The notes under the pieces were generated by a model. The model searched no databases. It was given only the letters and a program-made list of their open reading frames with translations, and had not been told where the DNA came from. A DNA stretch of 64,000 nt from Pseudooceanicola sp050897975 (GTDB lineage: Bacteria > Pseudomonadota > Alphaproteobacteria > Rhodobacterales > Rhodobacteraceae), in contig NZ_JBPAXY010000004.1 in assembly GCF_050897975.1 (NCBI RefSeq), positions 434,001 through 498,000 of the forward strand, read 5' to 3'. The position numbers were made by a program, and so were the translations under genes. Shown one piece after another: positions 7,882 through 16,384 of this stretch. How positions within the stretch are numbered: position 1 is the first letter of the stretch; each line of letters opens with the position of its first letter.

Positions 7882-8955
7882 ATGGCCGGTATCACACTTT
7901 CCGCCGTGAAGAAGATCTACCCCGGCAGCGCCGAACCGGCGGTCAAGGGCGTGGATCTGGAGATCCAGGACGGCGAGTTCGTCGTCCTGGTCGGCCCCTC
8001 GGGCTGCGGCAAGTCGACCCTGCTGCGGATGATCGCGGGGCTGGAGACCGTCTCGGAGGGCGAGATCGCGATCGGTGACAAGGTCGTCAACCAGATGGAA
8101 CCGGCCGAGCGCGACATCGCCATGGTGTTCCAGAACTATGCGCTCTACCCGCATATGTCGGTGCGCCAGAACATGGCCTACGGGCTGAAGAACCGGAAGA
8201 TGCCCAAGGCCGAGATCGCCCGGCGCATCGAAGAGACGGCGGCGATCCTTCAGATCACCGACTACCTGGACCGCAAGCCGCGCGCCCTGTCGGGCGGCCA
8301 GCGCCAGCGGGTGGCCATGGGCCGCGCCATCGTGCGCGACCCCGCCGCCTTCCTCTTTGACGAGCCGCTGTCGAACCTGGATGCGAAACTGCGCCTGCAC
8401 ATGCGCGGCGAGATCAAGCAGCTGCACCAGCGGCTGAAGACCACCAGCGTCTACGTGACCCATGACCAGCTGGAGGCCATGACCCTGGCCGACCGTCTGG
8501 TGGTGCTGAACCATGGGCGCATCGAACAGGTGGGCCGCCCGCTGGATCTGTATCGTCAGCCTGCCTCGACCTTCGTCGCGGGCTTCCTGGGCGCACCTGC
8601 GATGAACCTGATGCAGGCCGAGATCACGGGCGGCGCCCTGATGCTGGCGGGCGCGGCACTGGCCCGGGGTCTGGCCGCGCCCGCGGGCCAGGTCACCGCC
8701 GGGATCCGCCCCGAGGCGCTGCGCCTGCGGCCTGCGGCGGGGGGCAACTTCCGCCTCGACTATGTCGAGGAACTGGGCGGCTCGCGCATCCTGCACGGCC
8801 ATATCGCGGGCACCCGGATCATCGCCCAGACCGACCTGACGCAAGAGCTGTCGGACGAGATGGCGGCCGAATTGCCGCTGGAAGACCTGCACCTCTTCCA
8901 CCCCAGCGAAGGGCACCGGCTGCCCTCTGCCCTGGGCCATTCTTCGGCCGCGTGA
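7882..8955 (+). CDS. ugpC: sn-glycerol-3-phosphate ABC transporter ATP-binding protein UgpC
   Basis: The 357-residue cytoplasmic ATPase energises the UgpAE permease. Visible motifs are Walker A GPSGCGKST (about residue 38), signature LSGGQRQRV (about 136), Walker B FLFDEP (about 157) and the switch histidine in VTHDQ (about 192). The C-terminal third is the OB-fold regulatory domain of the MalK/UgpC group (CUT1). Only 2 bases separate it from ugpE, and the Shine-Dalgarno AGGAGA lies within the ugpE end. It is followed by a strong GC hairpin. No glycerophosphodiester phosphodiesterase gene (ugpQ) follows. Confidence 0.95.
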   Translation: MAGITLSAVKKIYPGSAEPAVKGVDLEIQDGEFVVLVGPSGCGKSTLLRMIAGLETVSEGEIAIGDKVVNQMEPAERDIAMVFQNYALYPHMSVRQNMAYGLKNRKMPKAEIARRIEETAAILQITDYLDRKPRALSGGQRQRVAMGRAIVRDPAAFLFDEPLSNLDAKLRLHMRGEIKQLHQRLKTTSVYVTHDQLEAMTLADRLVVLNHGRIEQVGRPLDLYRQPASTFVAGFLGAPAMNLMQAEITGGALMLAGAALARGLAAPAGQVTAGIRPEALRLRPAAGGNFRLDYVEELGGSRILHGHIAGTRIIAQTDLTQELSDEMAAELPLEDLHLFHPSEGHRLPSALGHSSAA

Positions 8956-8960
8956 CTTTC

Positions 8961-8987
8961 GCCCGGCCCGCCACGCGCGGGCCGGGC
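8961..8987 (+). terminator. Hairpin terminator of the ugp operon
   Basis: An 11-bp perfect stem pairs GCCCGGCCCGC (8961-8971) with GCGGGCCGGGC (8977-8987) around a 5-base loop, starting 6 bases after the ugpC stop. There is no T-run immediately after it. Confidence 0.6.
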
Positions 8988-9249
8988 AAACTCAATCTAA
9001 AAGCGAATCGCTTTTTTCGAAAATTTTGTTGGTGGACAAGTTAATCAGGCCCCCCGAAGGGGCAGTTCGCCTCAAAATTGTGTGCACCCGGCATTTTTGC
9101 ATAGCCGGTCTTGCCCGGCAAAACCCCCCAAATCACGCTGAATCAGCGATCTGTCCCGGCACGTATGCTTTGCAGCTCGGGATCCGCTTGCTACGCTTTA
9201 CGTGACGAAAGTCAGTGTGTGTCGAAAACTTTTTTAAGTGGGGTGCTCC
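8988..9249. promoter_or_regulatory. AT-richer leader/control region before the RTX-like gene
   Basis: This stretch is clearly less GC-rich than its surroundings and has several palindromes. A hairpin AAAAGCG-AAT-CGCTTTT (8999-9015), followed by more T, may be a second terminator for ugp. CCGGC/GCCGG arms lie around 9090-9115. CGCTGA-A-TCAGCG (9136-9148) is a perfect 13-base palindrome. A weak promoter match is TTGCAG (9170-9175), 16 bases, TACGCT (9192-9197). It probably holds the promoter and operator of the gene at 9250; none of the sites can be assigned to a regulator. Confidence 0.4.
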
Positions 9250-10905
9250 ATGGAGCTGGTGTGTATTCTTGCCGTGTGTGTGTGTCTGTCTCTTGCCGCG
9301 ATGGGACAGATGTCTGGAAATGGGTGGGCCCTGGCAGGCCTGGGTCGCGGTGTTCAGGACAGACGAAATGCGGCGCGCAAGCGGGCCTGGGAGGCGGCAA
9401 CGGCCCGCCCCGATGCCCCGGCGCAATCGCTGGCCCGCCTGGCCGGTGACGAGGGGCTGCGCGCCTGTGTGGCCGAGACCGGGCAAGAGGGCGTCGTGAT
9501 GAAAGCGACGGCCAAACCCTCTGGTCCCGAGATGAAGCTGATCGTCGACGGCCTGTGCCTCGATACGCTGCGCTTCCCCGCCCATCTGGGCGATGGCGCG
9601 TCCGAGGACGAGAGCCGGTCCTGGCTCGACATCACCCGACTGCGTCGCGCCGATGACGGGGTCCCGCGCCTGCGAGATGCGCTTCTCGTGGCGCTTGACT
9701 GGGCGCGCGACCCCGAAGGCAACGGCCGCCCCGAGGCGCGCCAGCGGCTGACCCTGGTCATCCCGACCCTGCATTTGCCGCTGGAACACTACCGCGCCTA
9801 TGCCCGCGAGCTGGAGCTGTTCACCGCCCTGGTGCTGCGCCGCTACCGCGATGTGGTGGCCGCCTTCGAGATCGGCAACGAAGAGTTCGATCTGATCGAG
9901 CCCGAGGAATATGCCGCCAAGGCGCGGATGGCGATCCGGGCGCTGGAAACCGGGATGGAGGCGCTGAACCTGCGTGCGGGCGAACGCCCCGACATCCTGT
10001 TGCAGATGCCCCTGCCGCCGAAGCCGCCGGCAGGCCGCGATGATCGTCTGGGCAGCCCGCGCGCCGCCGAGCGCGCCATGCAGGCCGCCCTGGCCGCGCG
10101 CATGGGCGGCAACCTGGCTGGCACCCGCGCCGTGGCCACCCGCTTTACCGCCGAAGAGGGCGCGGTCGAGATCTCGGCCCATGAGGAGGCCGGGCGCCTG
10201 GTGGCCTATGTCCGCTCTCGCCTGGATCACCCGGTGCAGATCGACGTCGATTTCGCGGCCCTCCTGCCCGGCGCGCCGCTGTCGGTCGAAGCCCTGCGCA
10301 TCGGCGCCGCCACCGAGGCGGCCCGTCCCGCCGCGCCGCGCGCCCAGCGGGTCGGCAATACCCTGCGTCTGGCGCGGCCCCAGGCCGAGGCCCAGCCCTG
10401 GGCGCTGGAGACGGTCGAGATGGACGGCACCCTGCTGGATGTGGAACTGGCCCCTTACGAGGCGGTCGAGGTCACCTTCCTGCTGGGCGACGGTAGCACC
10501 GCCGCCGCCGGTCGCCCGCCCATGCGCCTGCTGGCCGGCGGCCAGTCCGGCCAGGGGCCGCGCGCGCCTCGCAACAGCGATCAGACCAGCACCGCCCGCG
10601 CCGCGTCGCAGGGTCTGGTGGGGGCGCCGCAGCCCGACGAGATGATCGGCTGGGTCGGCGCGGACAAGTTCGTTTTCGGCAAAGCCGCAGCCGGGGCCCA
10701 GGCGTCCGGGCCGGTGGTCCGGAACTTCCATCCGGGCAAGGACGTGATCGAACTCGTCCTGCCTGGTCTCTCCGTGGGTGACATCGCCCTGACCGACCAT
10801 GCAGACGGGGTCATGGTCCAGGCGGGTGATCACGCACGGTTCCTGCTGGATGGTGTCCCTTCCGTTCGGCAGATCGACGTGCAGCGGGATTTTCGGGTTC
10901 TCTGA
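9250..10905 (+). CDS. Diverged RTX-family secreted protein with glycosidase-like domain
   Basis: The 551-residue protein has the domain order of Rhodobacterales RTX-type exported proteins. An alpha/beta region contains the glycoside-hydrolase-like signature AAFEIGNEEFD (about residues 207-217, the E of GNE being the usual acid/base). A beta-rich domain follows (PVQIDVDFAALLPGAPL, then ELAPYEAVEVTFLL). The last repeat-like unit is GADKFVFG, then NFHPGKDVIELVLPG, ending in hydrophobic FRVL as in type I secretion signals. The glycine-rich calcium nonapeptides themselves are absent. The start is uncertain: codon bias becomes typical only after about 9360, and ATGs at 9250, 9301, 9310 or 9499 are possible. 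The first 20 residues from 9250 are hydrophobic and Cys-rich. Substrate and secretion route are inference. It stands alone, bounded by terminators. Confidence 0.7.
   Translation: MELVCILAVCVCLSLAAMGQMSGNGWALAGLGRGVQDRRNAARKRAWEAATARPDAPAQSLARLAGDEGLRACVAETGQEGVVMKATAKPSGPEMKLIVDGLCLDTLRFPAHLGDGASEDESRSWLDITRLRRADDGVPRLRDALLVALDWARDPEGNGRPEARQRLTLVIPTLHLPLEHYRAYARELELFTALVLRRYRDVVAAFEIGNEEFDLIEPEEYAAKARMAIRALETGMEALNLRAGERPDILLQMPLPPKPPAGRDDRLGSPRAAERAMQAALAARMGGNLAGTRAVATRFTAEEGAVEISAHEEAGRLVAYVRSRLDHPVQIDVDFAALLPGAPLSVEALRIGAATEAARPAAPRAQRVGNTLRLARPQAEAQPWALETVEMDGTLLDVELAPYEAVEVTFLLGDGSTAAAGRPPMRLLAGGQSGQGPRAPRNSDQTSTARAASQGLVGAPQPDEMIGWVGADKFVFGKAAAGAQASGPVVRNFHPGKDVIELVLPGLSVGDIALTDHADGVMVQAGDHARFLLDGVPSVRQIDVQRDFRVL
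9274..9285 (+). repeat. (GT)6 dinucleotide tract near the start of the RTX-like gene
   Basis: Six uninterrupted GT units lie 24 bases after the ATG at 9250. A gain or loss of one unit would shift the frame if translation begins at 9250, but not if it begins at 9301 or later. Confidence 0.7.
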
Positions 10906-10929
10906 CCCCGTTCCGCTTGCCAGTGCAGT

Positions 10930-10957
10930 GGGCCCCGTGGCGACACGGGGCCCTTTT
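10930..10957 (+). terminator. Intrinsic terminator after the RTX-like gene
   Basis: A perfect 10-bp stem, GGGCCCCGTG (10930-10939) with CACGGGGCCC (10944-10953), is capped by a GCGA (GNRA-type) tetraloop and followed by TTTT. This is the most canonical terminator in the window. Confidence 0.85.
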
Positions 10958-10996
10958 CCGTTTCGGGCGCGGCTGGCGGCCCTCCGGGGCTACGCT

Positions 10997-11359
10997 TCAG
11001 ACTTGGCGGATCGCGCCGCGATAGCGCCACAGATGCGCCGCCAGGGCCAGCGCCCCCAGCCACAGCACGCCTGCGATCATCACAAAGACCGCCGCATCCA
11101 GGCTGCGCGTCGGTACGCCGTGGCCCAGGGCCGCCAGCCCGGCGCCCAGGGCGGCGAAGAAGCCGATCCAGGCCAGCGTCCGCAGGTGCCGCAGCAGCGC
11201 CGTGGCCAGCACGCCCCAGAACAGCGCGGCCAGCAGCATGGACCACAGGTAGTCGGCCAGGCTCAGCCCGATCACCGCCAGATGCAGCAGGGCGGCGACG
11301 TAGAAACACATGGCGGCCAGGAAATAGCCGTCGCTGGCATTGCTTGCGCGTGTCGTCAT
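10997..11359 (-). CDS. Small integral membrane protein next to iorAB-type genes
   Basis: The 120-residue protein is mostly hydrophobic, with about four transmembrane segments (for example FLAAMCFYVAALLHLAVIGL and AVFVMIAGVLWLGALALAAH). It starts at an ATG with a good AAGGAG Shine-Dalgarno 38 bases downstream of the iorB-like stop, so it is the third gene of that leftward operon. I do not recognise a named family. It resembles the small accessory membrane proteins that accompany periplasmic molybdoenzymes, but no haem-ligand pattern or cysteine motif is visible. Confidence 0.7.
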   Translation of the reverse strand: MTTRASNASDGYFLAAMCFYVAALLHLAVIGLSLADYLWSMLLAALFWGVLATALLRHLRTLAWIGFFAALGAGLAALGHGVPTRSLDAAVFVMIAGVLWLGALALAAHLWRYRGAIRQV

Positions 11360-11397
11360 GGGCGGTCTCCTTGCAGCGGGGACGGCGGCAGGCGCCG

Positions 11398-13632
11398 TCA
11401 GGCGAAGTCGATGAAATTGGCGAAGGGCATCTCGCGCAGGCGCTGGCCGGTAGCGGCGAAGATCGCATTGGCAAGCGCGGGCGCGGCGGGGGGCACCGGT
11501 GGCTCGCCAATGCCGCGCACCTCTGGCCCGGTCTCCAATCCGCGCACCATGATCTCGGGCGCCTGGGGCATCCGCAGCCCGGCATGGGCGTAGTAATTCG
11601 TCGGCTCGGCGATGCCATCGGCATAGGTCACCTCGCAGTTCACCGCATGGCCCAGCCCCCAGATCACGCCGCCCTGCACCAGGTTCTCGAAGTTCACCGG
11701 ATCCAGCACCCGGCCCACATCGGCGGCCACCCAGACCTTGGCGATGCGCAGCCCGGCCTCGGTCTGGCGCACCTCGACCACCTCGGCCACCGGCGTGCCG
11801 AAGGACATCACCATGGCCACCCCGCGCCCCGTGCCCTCGGGCAGGGGGGCGCCCCAGTCCGACATCTCGCCCACGGCCTCCAGGCAGGCGCGGGCGGGGG
11901 CGTAGTTGCACAGGCGCAGACGTTCTTCCAGCGGGTCGGCGCCCGCCTCATGGATCAGCTCGTCCAGGGCGCTTTCGGCGAAGAACCCCGCGTGCGAGGC
12001 CCCCACAGACCGCCAGGAGCTGACCGGCGCCAGCCCCGTTGCGGTATGGCCCGCGACCCGCAGCGCGGGCAGGGCATAGGGCATCGACCAGGCCCCGGCC
12101 ACGGTCTGGCTGTCGGGGCCGACGGCGGCCAGGCCGATCCGGCCCATCTGCGAGGCGGTGACCGAAGGCGCGGCGATCGCCAGGTTCAGCGCCGTGACCT
12201 GGCCGTTCTCGACCTGACCGCTGGCCCGGGCCATGGCGATCTGGCGGGGGAAGTCCTGGGCCATGTCCTCTTCGCGGGAATAGGTCAGCTTGACCGGCGT
12301 GCCGCGCAAGGCGGCCCCGATCTCGGCGGCGCGAATGATGTTCTCGAATTCCAGCCGGTGGCCGAAGGATCCGCCGCTGTACTGGTTGTGCAGATGTACC
12401 GCCCGGCGCGGCAGGCCGGTGATCGCGGCGACCTTCTGTTCTGCCAGGCCGGGGAACTGGCTGGCCACCCAGATGTCGCAGCGCGTCTCGGTCACATGGA
12501 TCAGCGCCGACAGGGGCTCCAGCGGCGCATGGGCCAGGTAGGGCGCGCGATACTCGCGCGGCGCCTCGGCCGGGCGCGCGGGCTGGGGGCCCTCGTCGCG
12601 CCAGACCTTCTCGGGCGGGCCCTCCAGCGCGGTGGCCAGGGCGGCCCAGTGATCGGCCTGTTCGGGCGCGAAGGGGGCTGGCCCCCAGTCGCAGTCCAGC
12701 GCCGCGGCGCCCTGGAAGGCGGCCCAGGTGCTGTCGGCCACCACCGCCAGCCCGTTGGAGACCGGCAGCACCCGTGACACCCCCGGCACCGTCCGCGCGG
12801 CGCTGTCGTCATAAGACAGCAGATCGCCCCCGGGGCGCGGGTTCAGCGCCACGGTGGCATGGACCATGCCCTCGACCGCCAGGTCGATGCCGTAGTCGAG
12901 CGTGCCGGTGGATTTCGCCGCGATGTCGATCCGCTGCATCGGGCGGCCCAGCAGGCGCCATTGCGCGGGATCGCGCAACGCGATGTCACGTGGCGCCAGT
13001 TCCTTTGCCGCGTCCGTGGCCAGATCGGCGTAGGGCAGGGCGCGGCCATCGGGCAGGATCACCGCGCCAGCTTCGGTGCGCAGCGCTTGCAACGGCACCC
13101 GCTCGCGATAGGCGGCGGCGGCCTTCAGCATCTCGCGCGCCATGGCCCCGGCCTCGCGCAGCTTCACATAGCTGTCGGGGGTCGAGCTGGAGCCGCCAGT
13201 GCCCTGAAGGCCAAGCGCCCCCATCAGTTTCTCCGAGGCGGCCCGGGCGATGGTGGCCACGGTGCCCCGGTCCTGGCTCATGAAGGGCAGCCCCTCGGCC
13301 GCCAGGGCGCGGTTGGCATAGGCGGGCGCGGCGGGGCCGGTTGCCACGGTGACCTCGGGCTGATCCAGATCCACGTCCAGCTCTTCGGCGATCAGCGCCG
13401 CCTGTAGGTGGCGGATGCCCTGGCCCAGATCCGTATGGGGCGCCATCAGGGTTATCCCCCGGGGCCCGATCAGGATCCAGGGGTTGAAGGTCACCGCCCC
13501 CTCGGGCAGCCCCTCTTCCAGCGGGTTGGGCCAGTCGCGGTTCAGCGCGTAGATCCCCACGGCCAGGCCGCCGGTCACGGCGAGAGAGCCGACGATCACC
13601 GCGCGGCGGGTCAGGCGGGTGGCTTTCGACAT
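11398..13632 (-). CDS. Molybdopterin-binding aldehyde/isoquinoline oxidoreductase large subunit (IorB-like)
   Basis: The 744-residue protein belongs to the xanthine dehydrogenase/aldehyde oxidase molybdenum hydroxylases, in the IorB subgroup where the large subunit carries a twin-arginine signal. The N-terminus RLTRRAVIVGSLAVTGGLAVG fits a Tat signal/anchor, so the enzyme is probably exported folded with its cofactor. Family hallmarks are the glycine-rich YSGGSFGHRLEFEN and the C-terminal GIGEPPVPPAAPALANAIF (about residues 705-725) holding the catalytic glutamate. It is coupled to the 2Fe-2S subunit gene (TGA-GCC-ATG, 3-base gap). Substrate is unknown; aldehydes and N-heterocycles are the usual range. 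Electrons would normally pass to a cytochrome c domain, which is not present here. Confidence 0.88.
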   Translation of the reverse strand: MSKATRLTRRAVIVGSLAVTGGLAVGIYALNRDWPNPLEEGLPEGAVTFNPWILIGPRGITLMAPHTDLGQGIRHLQAALIAEELDVDLDQPEVTVATGPAAPAYANRALAAEGLPFMSQDRGTVATIARAASEKLMGALGLQGTGGSSSTPDSYVKLREAGAMAREMLKAAAAYRERVPLQALRTEAGAVILPDGRALPYADLATDAAKELAPRDIALRDPAQWRLLGRPMQRIDIAAKSTGTLDYGIDLAVEGMVHATVALNPRPGGDLLSYDDSAARTVPGVSRVLPVSNGLAVVADSTWAAFQGAAALDCDWGPAPFAPEQADHWAALATALEGPPEKVWRDEGPQPARPAEAPREYRAPYLAHAPLEPLSALIHVTETRCDIWVASQFPGLAEQKVAAITGLPRRAVHLHNQYSGGSFGHRLEFENIIRAAEIGAALRGTPVKLTYSREEDMAQDFPRQIAMARASGQVENGQVTALNLAIAAPSVTASQMGRIGLAAVGPDSQTVAGAWSMPYALPALRVAGHTATGLAPVSSWRSVGASHAGFFAESALDELIHEAGADPLEERLRLCNYAPARACLEAVGEMSDWGAPLPEGTGRGVAMVMSFGTPVAEVVEVRQTEAGLRIAKVWVAADVGRVLDPVNFENLVQGGVIWGLGHAVNCEVTYADGIAEPTNYYAHAGLRMPQAPEIMVRGLETGPEVRGIGEPPVPPAAPALANAIFAATGQRLREMPFANFIDFA

Positions 13633-13635
13633 GGC

Positions 13636-14100
13636 TCAGCCCCCCAGCTTGGCGGCGGCCGCGTGGATCGCGGCGCGGATGCGGGGATAGGTGCCGCAGC
13701 GGCACAGGTTGCCCTCCATCGCGGCGTCGATGTCGGCATCGCTGGGGGCGGGGGTCTGGGCCAGCAGGGCGGCGGCCTGCATGATCTGGCCCGACTGGCA
13801 GTAGCCGCATTGCGCCACCTGCTGTTCGATCCAGGCCTCTTGCACCGCGTGCAGGGCCTCGGGGCGGCCCAGCCCCTCGATCGTGCGCACGGCGCGGCCC
13901 GCCACATCCTCGGCCCAGACCTGGCAGGCACGCACCGCCTCGCCGTCCAGATGCACGGTGCAGGCGCCGCAAAGCGAGGCGCCGCAGCCGTATTTCGTGC
14001 CGGTCAGCCCCAGCACGTCACGCAGCACCCACAACAGCGGCATGTCCGGCGCCACGTCGACCTGTCGCGGGCTGTCGTTCACCGTGAATTCGATCTTCAT
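13636..14100 (-). CDS. 2Fe-2S small subunit of molybdenum hydroxylase (IorA-like)
   Basis: The 154-residue protein has the two [2Fe-2S] domains of the XDH small subunit. The plant-ferredoxin cluster cysteines are C39, C44, C47 and C59 (YGCGASLCGACTVHLDG). The second cluster uses C98, C101, C133 and C135 (CGYCQSG and NLCRCGTY). All eight ligands are present. It passes electrons from the molybdenum subunit encoded immediately downstream. The ATG at 14100 was chosen because the ferredoxin domain begins there (MKIEFTVND), although the frame is open further upstream. It is divergent from the AraC-type regulator at 14354, which probably controls it; the 253 bases between are GC-rich with no clear site seen. 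Confidence 0.93.
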   Translation of the reverse strand: MKIEFTVNDSPRQVDVAPDMPLLWVLRDVLGLTGTKYGCGASLCGACTVHLDGEAVRACQVWAEDVAGRAVRTIEGLGRPEALHAVQEAWIEQQVAQCGYCQSGQIMQAAALLAQTPAPSDADIDAAMEGNLCRCGTYPRIRAAIHAAAAKLGG

Positions 14101-14353
14101 CCTCGCCCCTCGCTGATCTCTCTGGCGGGTCTGGCCGCATCTGCTCTGGCGCAGCCTAGCCGGTTTCGGGCCGCCTTTGTGGGTTTTTTGACCCGCAGAT
14201 CGCGCCAAAGCGCTATCCGGTCGCGCCAGGGGGCACGCGGCCTCTGGCCGGGGGCGCGCGGGCAGGGCAGGATGGCCAGGCTGCGGTACCGCATGGTGCC
14301 GCCGGATCGCGACAACATGCCCGGAAAGGGCAGGAGAAGGGGGGAGCCAGTCC

Positions 14354-15364
14354 ATGAGTTACGGCCGCAAATATCCGATGCGCGCAACCCTGCGGCAGGC
14401 CGCCGCCATGCTGAACCTGTCGCTGCCGCGCATCCTGGCCCGGGCCGGGCTGGAGCCGGAATTCTTCGACGGCCCCGAAGAGCGGCTGGTCGATGCCGCC
14501 ACCTTCTTCCGCCTGTGGCGCGCGCTGGAGGCCGAGGTGCCCAGCACCGAGATCCTGCTGATCGCCGCGCGCGAGGCGGCCAAGGGGCCGTTCACCCCCT
14601 CGCTTTTCGCCTTTTCCTGCTCGCCCGACATCGCGACGGGGGTCGAACGGGTGGCGGTGTTCAAACCCCTGATGGGCCCCTTCCGGCTGGAGGCGCGCCG
14701 TGCCTCGGGGCGCTATGTCATCACCTGCGAGGCTGCCGATGCCCGCGTGCCCATGCCGCCCGTCCTGGCAGCGGTCGAGGCGGTCTTCCTGCTGGCCTGC
14801 GCGCGCAGCTTCTCGGGCCATCCGGTGCGGCCGCTGGACCTGCGCCTGCCCGATCCCGATCTGATCACCCCGACGCTGGCCGCCGATCTGGGCTGCGTGC
14901 CGCGCCCCGGCCCGGTGATGACCCTGGTGCTCTCGGACGAGGACGCAAGGCGCCCGCTGATCTCCGAGGACACGGCCTTTGCCGCCGTGGTCGAGCAAGA
15001 GTTGCACAGCCGCCTGGCCGCCAGCGACGCGGCGGCGCGCGGCGCCACGGCCAGCGAACGCCTGGCCCGGGTGCTGGAAGACCTGCTGCCCGCCGGTCAG
15101 GTCTCTGTCGCCGCGGCGGCGGCGCGCATGGGCCTGTCGGACCGGTCGTTGCAGCGCCGTCTGCAAGGCGAGGGCACCTCTTTCCAGGCCGAGCTGGACC
15201 GGGTGCGCGCCCGGCTGGCGCGCCTCTACCTGGCGCGCGGCGACCTGAGCACCGAGGAAATCTCGCATCTGCTGGCCTATCGCGATCCGAATTCCTTTTA
15301 TCGCGCCTTCCACGCCTGGACCGGCATGACCCCCTCTCAGGCCCGGGTGGCGCAGGGCGCCTGA
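14354..15364 (+). CDS. AraC-family transcriptional regulator (OruR/Arabinose-binding-N type)
   Basis: The 336-residue protein has an N-terminal effector domain of the OruR/AraC arabinose-binding-like group (about residues 15-210) and a C-terminal AraC helix-turn-helix pair (about 240-330, including DPNSFYRAFHAWTGMTPSQ). Length is standard. A strong GGAG-rich Shine-Dalgarno precedes the ATG. It is transcribed away from iorA/iorB, the usual arrangement of an activator with its target, so it probably induces the molybdoenzyme in response to its substrate. It is followed by a small CTGCCGC/GCGGCAG hairpin without a T-run. Confidence 0.88.
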   Translation: MSYGRKYPMRATLRQAAAMLNLSLPRILARAGLEPEFFDGPEERLVDAATFFRLWRALEAEVPSTEILLIAAREAAKGPFTPSLFAFSCSPDIATGVERVAVFKPLMGPFRLEARRASGRYVITCEAADARVPMPPVLAAVEAVFLLACARSFSGHPVRPLDLRLPDPDLITPTLAADLGCVPRPGPVMTLVLSDEDARRPLISEDTAFAAVVEQELHSRLAASDAAARGATASERLARVLEDLLPAGQVSVAAAAARMGLSDRSLQRRLQGEGTSFQAELDRVRARLARLYLARGDLSTEEISHLLAYRDPNSFYRAFHAWTGMTPSQARVAQGA

Positions 15365-15534
15365 TCGCGGCGCCCGGGCCGCTGCCGCCCTCTGCGGCAG
15401 ATCCGGCCCCGCAGCGGCATTATCGCGCAGGGACCTCTGGCGGACGGGGGTATAGGCGCTGGAAAAATCGGCCCGCAAATGTCACTTTGCGGACAAGCCC
15501 GATTGGAAGGCCGATTGTCACGGGAATTGCGCGC

Positions 15535-16248
15535 ATGTCCTCTGCCACCGCCAGCACCGCCGCCGCCACGCCCGGCGCCACGACGAACTGGATCGAGAAT
15601 TTCGAAGGTCTGAACCGCCTGCCGCCCGAGCTGAAGGCCGAGCTGGTCGGCGGCAGCAAGATCGTCGAGATGCCCGCCGGGGCCCAGGTCTTTGCGCCCG
15701 GGCAATCGGCGGACAACCTGCTGCTGCTGCTCAAGGGCACGGTGCGGGTGCAGCAGAAATCGGAAACCGGGCGCGAGGTCTTCCTCTACCGGGTTCACGC
15801 GGGCGACAGCTGCGTGCTGACCACGGCCTGTATGCTGGCCTTCGAGGATTACGCCGCCGATGGCATCGCCGAGACCGACATCCGCGCCGTGGCCATTCCG
15901 CGCCGCACCTTCGACGACCTGGTGGCGCGTTCGCCCATCTTCCGGTCCTTCGTGTTCAAGGCCTATTCGCGGCGGCTGACCGATCTCTTCACCTTGATCG
16001 ACGACATCGTCTTCCAGCGGATGGATGTGCGCCTGGCCGCCCGCCTGCTGGAACTGGCCGATGCCGAGGGCGTGGTCCATGCCACCCACCAGATGCTGGG
16101 CAACGAGCTGGGCACGGCACGCGAGGTGATCTCGCGCACCCTGGCCGAGTTCCAGCGCCGCGGCTGGGTGGAACTGGCGCGCGGCGAGGTGCGCCTGACG
16201 GGCCGCGCGGGTCTGGAACGCCTGGCGCGCTCTTCCGCGCTGAGCTGA
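15535..16248 (+). CDS. Crp/Fnr-family regulator of the sulfur cluster
   Basis: The 237-residue protein has a cyclic-nucleotide-binding-like beta-roll (about residues 25-135) and a winged helix (about 150-225). The recognition helix TAREVISRTLAEFQ has E197, S200 and R201 in the E-xx-SR spacing that in FNR reads TTGAT half-sites. It lacks the N-terminal cysteine cluster of an Fe-S FNR; its only two cysteines are C93 and C99 in the sensory domain (GDSCVLTTACML). A thiol-based sensor of sulfide or persulfide is therefore a reasonable hypothesis. The ATG at 15535 follows GGGA; the frame is open upstream but only with unlikely sequence. An FNR-type box lies 137 bases beyond its stop, before the pmpA-like gene. 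Confidence 0.9.
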   Translation: MSSATASTAAATPGATTNWIENFEGLNRLPPELKAELVGGSKIVEMPAGAQVFAPGQSADNLLLLLKGTVRVQQKSETGREVFLYRVHAGDSCVLTTACMLAFEDYAADGIAETDIRAVAIPRRTFDDLVARSPIFRSFVFKAYSRRLTDLFTLIDDIVFQRMDVRLAARLLELADAEGVVHATHQMLGNELGTAREVISRTLAEFQRRGWVELARGEVRLTGRAGLERLARSSALS

Positions 16249-16384
16249 CCCCCCTGCCTTTCGGCCCCCGCCTGGGGCGACTCAGATCCCCCTCTGCGGC
16301 GGGCGATCGGCCCTGCCGTGCCCTGCATCAGGCCCCCCGGCCGCCCTGCCTGGCGCGGCGGGCGGGAAAATTTGCGCGGAAAAA

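Noticed and set aside
13408..15534. Plus-strand open frame running into the Crp/Fnr gene from far upstream
   Set aside because: Upstream part lies antisense to iorAB and overlaps araC in another frame; codon bias and homology begin only at 15535.
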